This document shows, piece by piece, positions 63,956 to 64,000 of a stretch of 64,000 bases of DNA. The position numbers and the translations under genes are program-made. The notes under the pieces are model-generated. The model was not told where the DNA came from, made no database searches, and saw nothing but the letters and a program-made list of their open reading frames with translations. Within the stretch, counting starts at the first letter, position 1; every line of letters begins with the position of its first letter. Source of the stretch: Ailanthus altissimus (taxonomy: Eukaryota > Streptophyta > Magnoliopsida > Sapindales > Simaroubaceae); contig OX327683.1 of the NCBI GenBank assembly GCA_946807835.1, forward strand, positions 6,639,001 through 6,703,000, in the 5' to 3' direction.

Positions 63956-64000
63956 AAGAGCCATCATGTAGCCTTTGAAAATACACAAAATGATCAAATT

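Larger units (their letters stand above)
62090..64000 (-). mobile_element. Ty1/copia retrotransposon inserted in the LINE (partial, runs off right edge)
   Basis: A 3' LTR (62090-62581) is followed on the minus strand by RNase H and RT. RNase H: SWKSTLQSTVALSTIEAE near 62990-63050, and a preceding YVDSDYVGDLDKC-type region about 63110-63140. RT C-terminal half: SEESKPVSTPLAPH about 63430, and SYANAVGSLMYAM with CTRPDISHAV about 63290-63350. YVDDM is at about 63638, and again at about 63930 because of a tandem duplication. gag, integrase and the 5' LTR lie beyond the right edge. Several stops are present. It interrupts the LINE, so it is the younger of the two. Confidence 0.85.

Overview
The window is nuclear DNA of a dicot flowering plant. 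It is very AT-rich. Its host genes are split by GT-AG introns, and most of the sequence between them is made of plant LTR retrotransposons (Ty1/copia and Ty3/gypsy), a LINE, a tRNA-derived SINE, a hAT element and short fold-back elements. I cannot name the species from the sequence alone. Every exon below was joined by reading splice sites and reading-frame phase by eye.

Host genes, all on the minus strand: (1) the 5' part of a NUP1/NUP136-type nuclear-basket nucleoporin (1-1591, running off the left edge); (2) a complete seven-coding-exon calcium-dependent protein kinase of the CPK1/CPK2 group (4953-9624, 590 aa); (3) a complete nine-exon FAD-dependent polyamine oxidase with an N-terminal signal peptide, like apoplastic PAOs (31835-36059, 484 aa). 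In Arabidopsis, NUP1/NUP136 (At3g10650) and CPK2 (At3g10660) carry adjacent locus numbers, so the left 10 kb looks like conserved microsynteny. The rest is accessory.

Mobile layer, left to right: a fold-back MITE (2.1 kb); a SINE with a perfect 17-bp target duplication (3.3 kb); a cluster of three related fold-back elements (10.76-11.27 kb); an old minus-strand copia relic with an internal duplication (11.3-16.2 kb); a minus-strand copia with two diverged LTRs (16203-21129); a young plus-strand copia with a perfect 5-bp duplication, short LTRs and no recognisable gag core (21346-25708); a degenerate copia gag with its primer site, abutting an unidentified GC-richer coding relic (29.2-31.1 kb); a recent, internally deleted chromovirus with one open 837-codon frame (37044-40633); an Angela-like copia fragment sandwiched between two copies of a unique-looking repeat (40.8-47.3 kb); a 2.5-kb hAT with an 8-bp duplication (47393-49924); a 2.84-kb solo LTR with a 5-bp duplication (51549-54392); an inverted repeat pair, one arm split by what looks like a solo LTR (54.6-58.8 kb); a LINE 3' end (60.75-62.09 kb) invaded by a copia that runs off the right edge.

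The strongest candidates for something noteworthy are: the chromovirus derivative, which keeps gag-protease in frame with an integrase C-terminus and chromodomain but has lost reverse transcriptase, RNase H and the integrase core; the gag-less copia with a GC-rich leader holding three copies of a 20-mer; and the unidentified coding relic at 30.55-31.14 kb.
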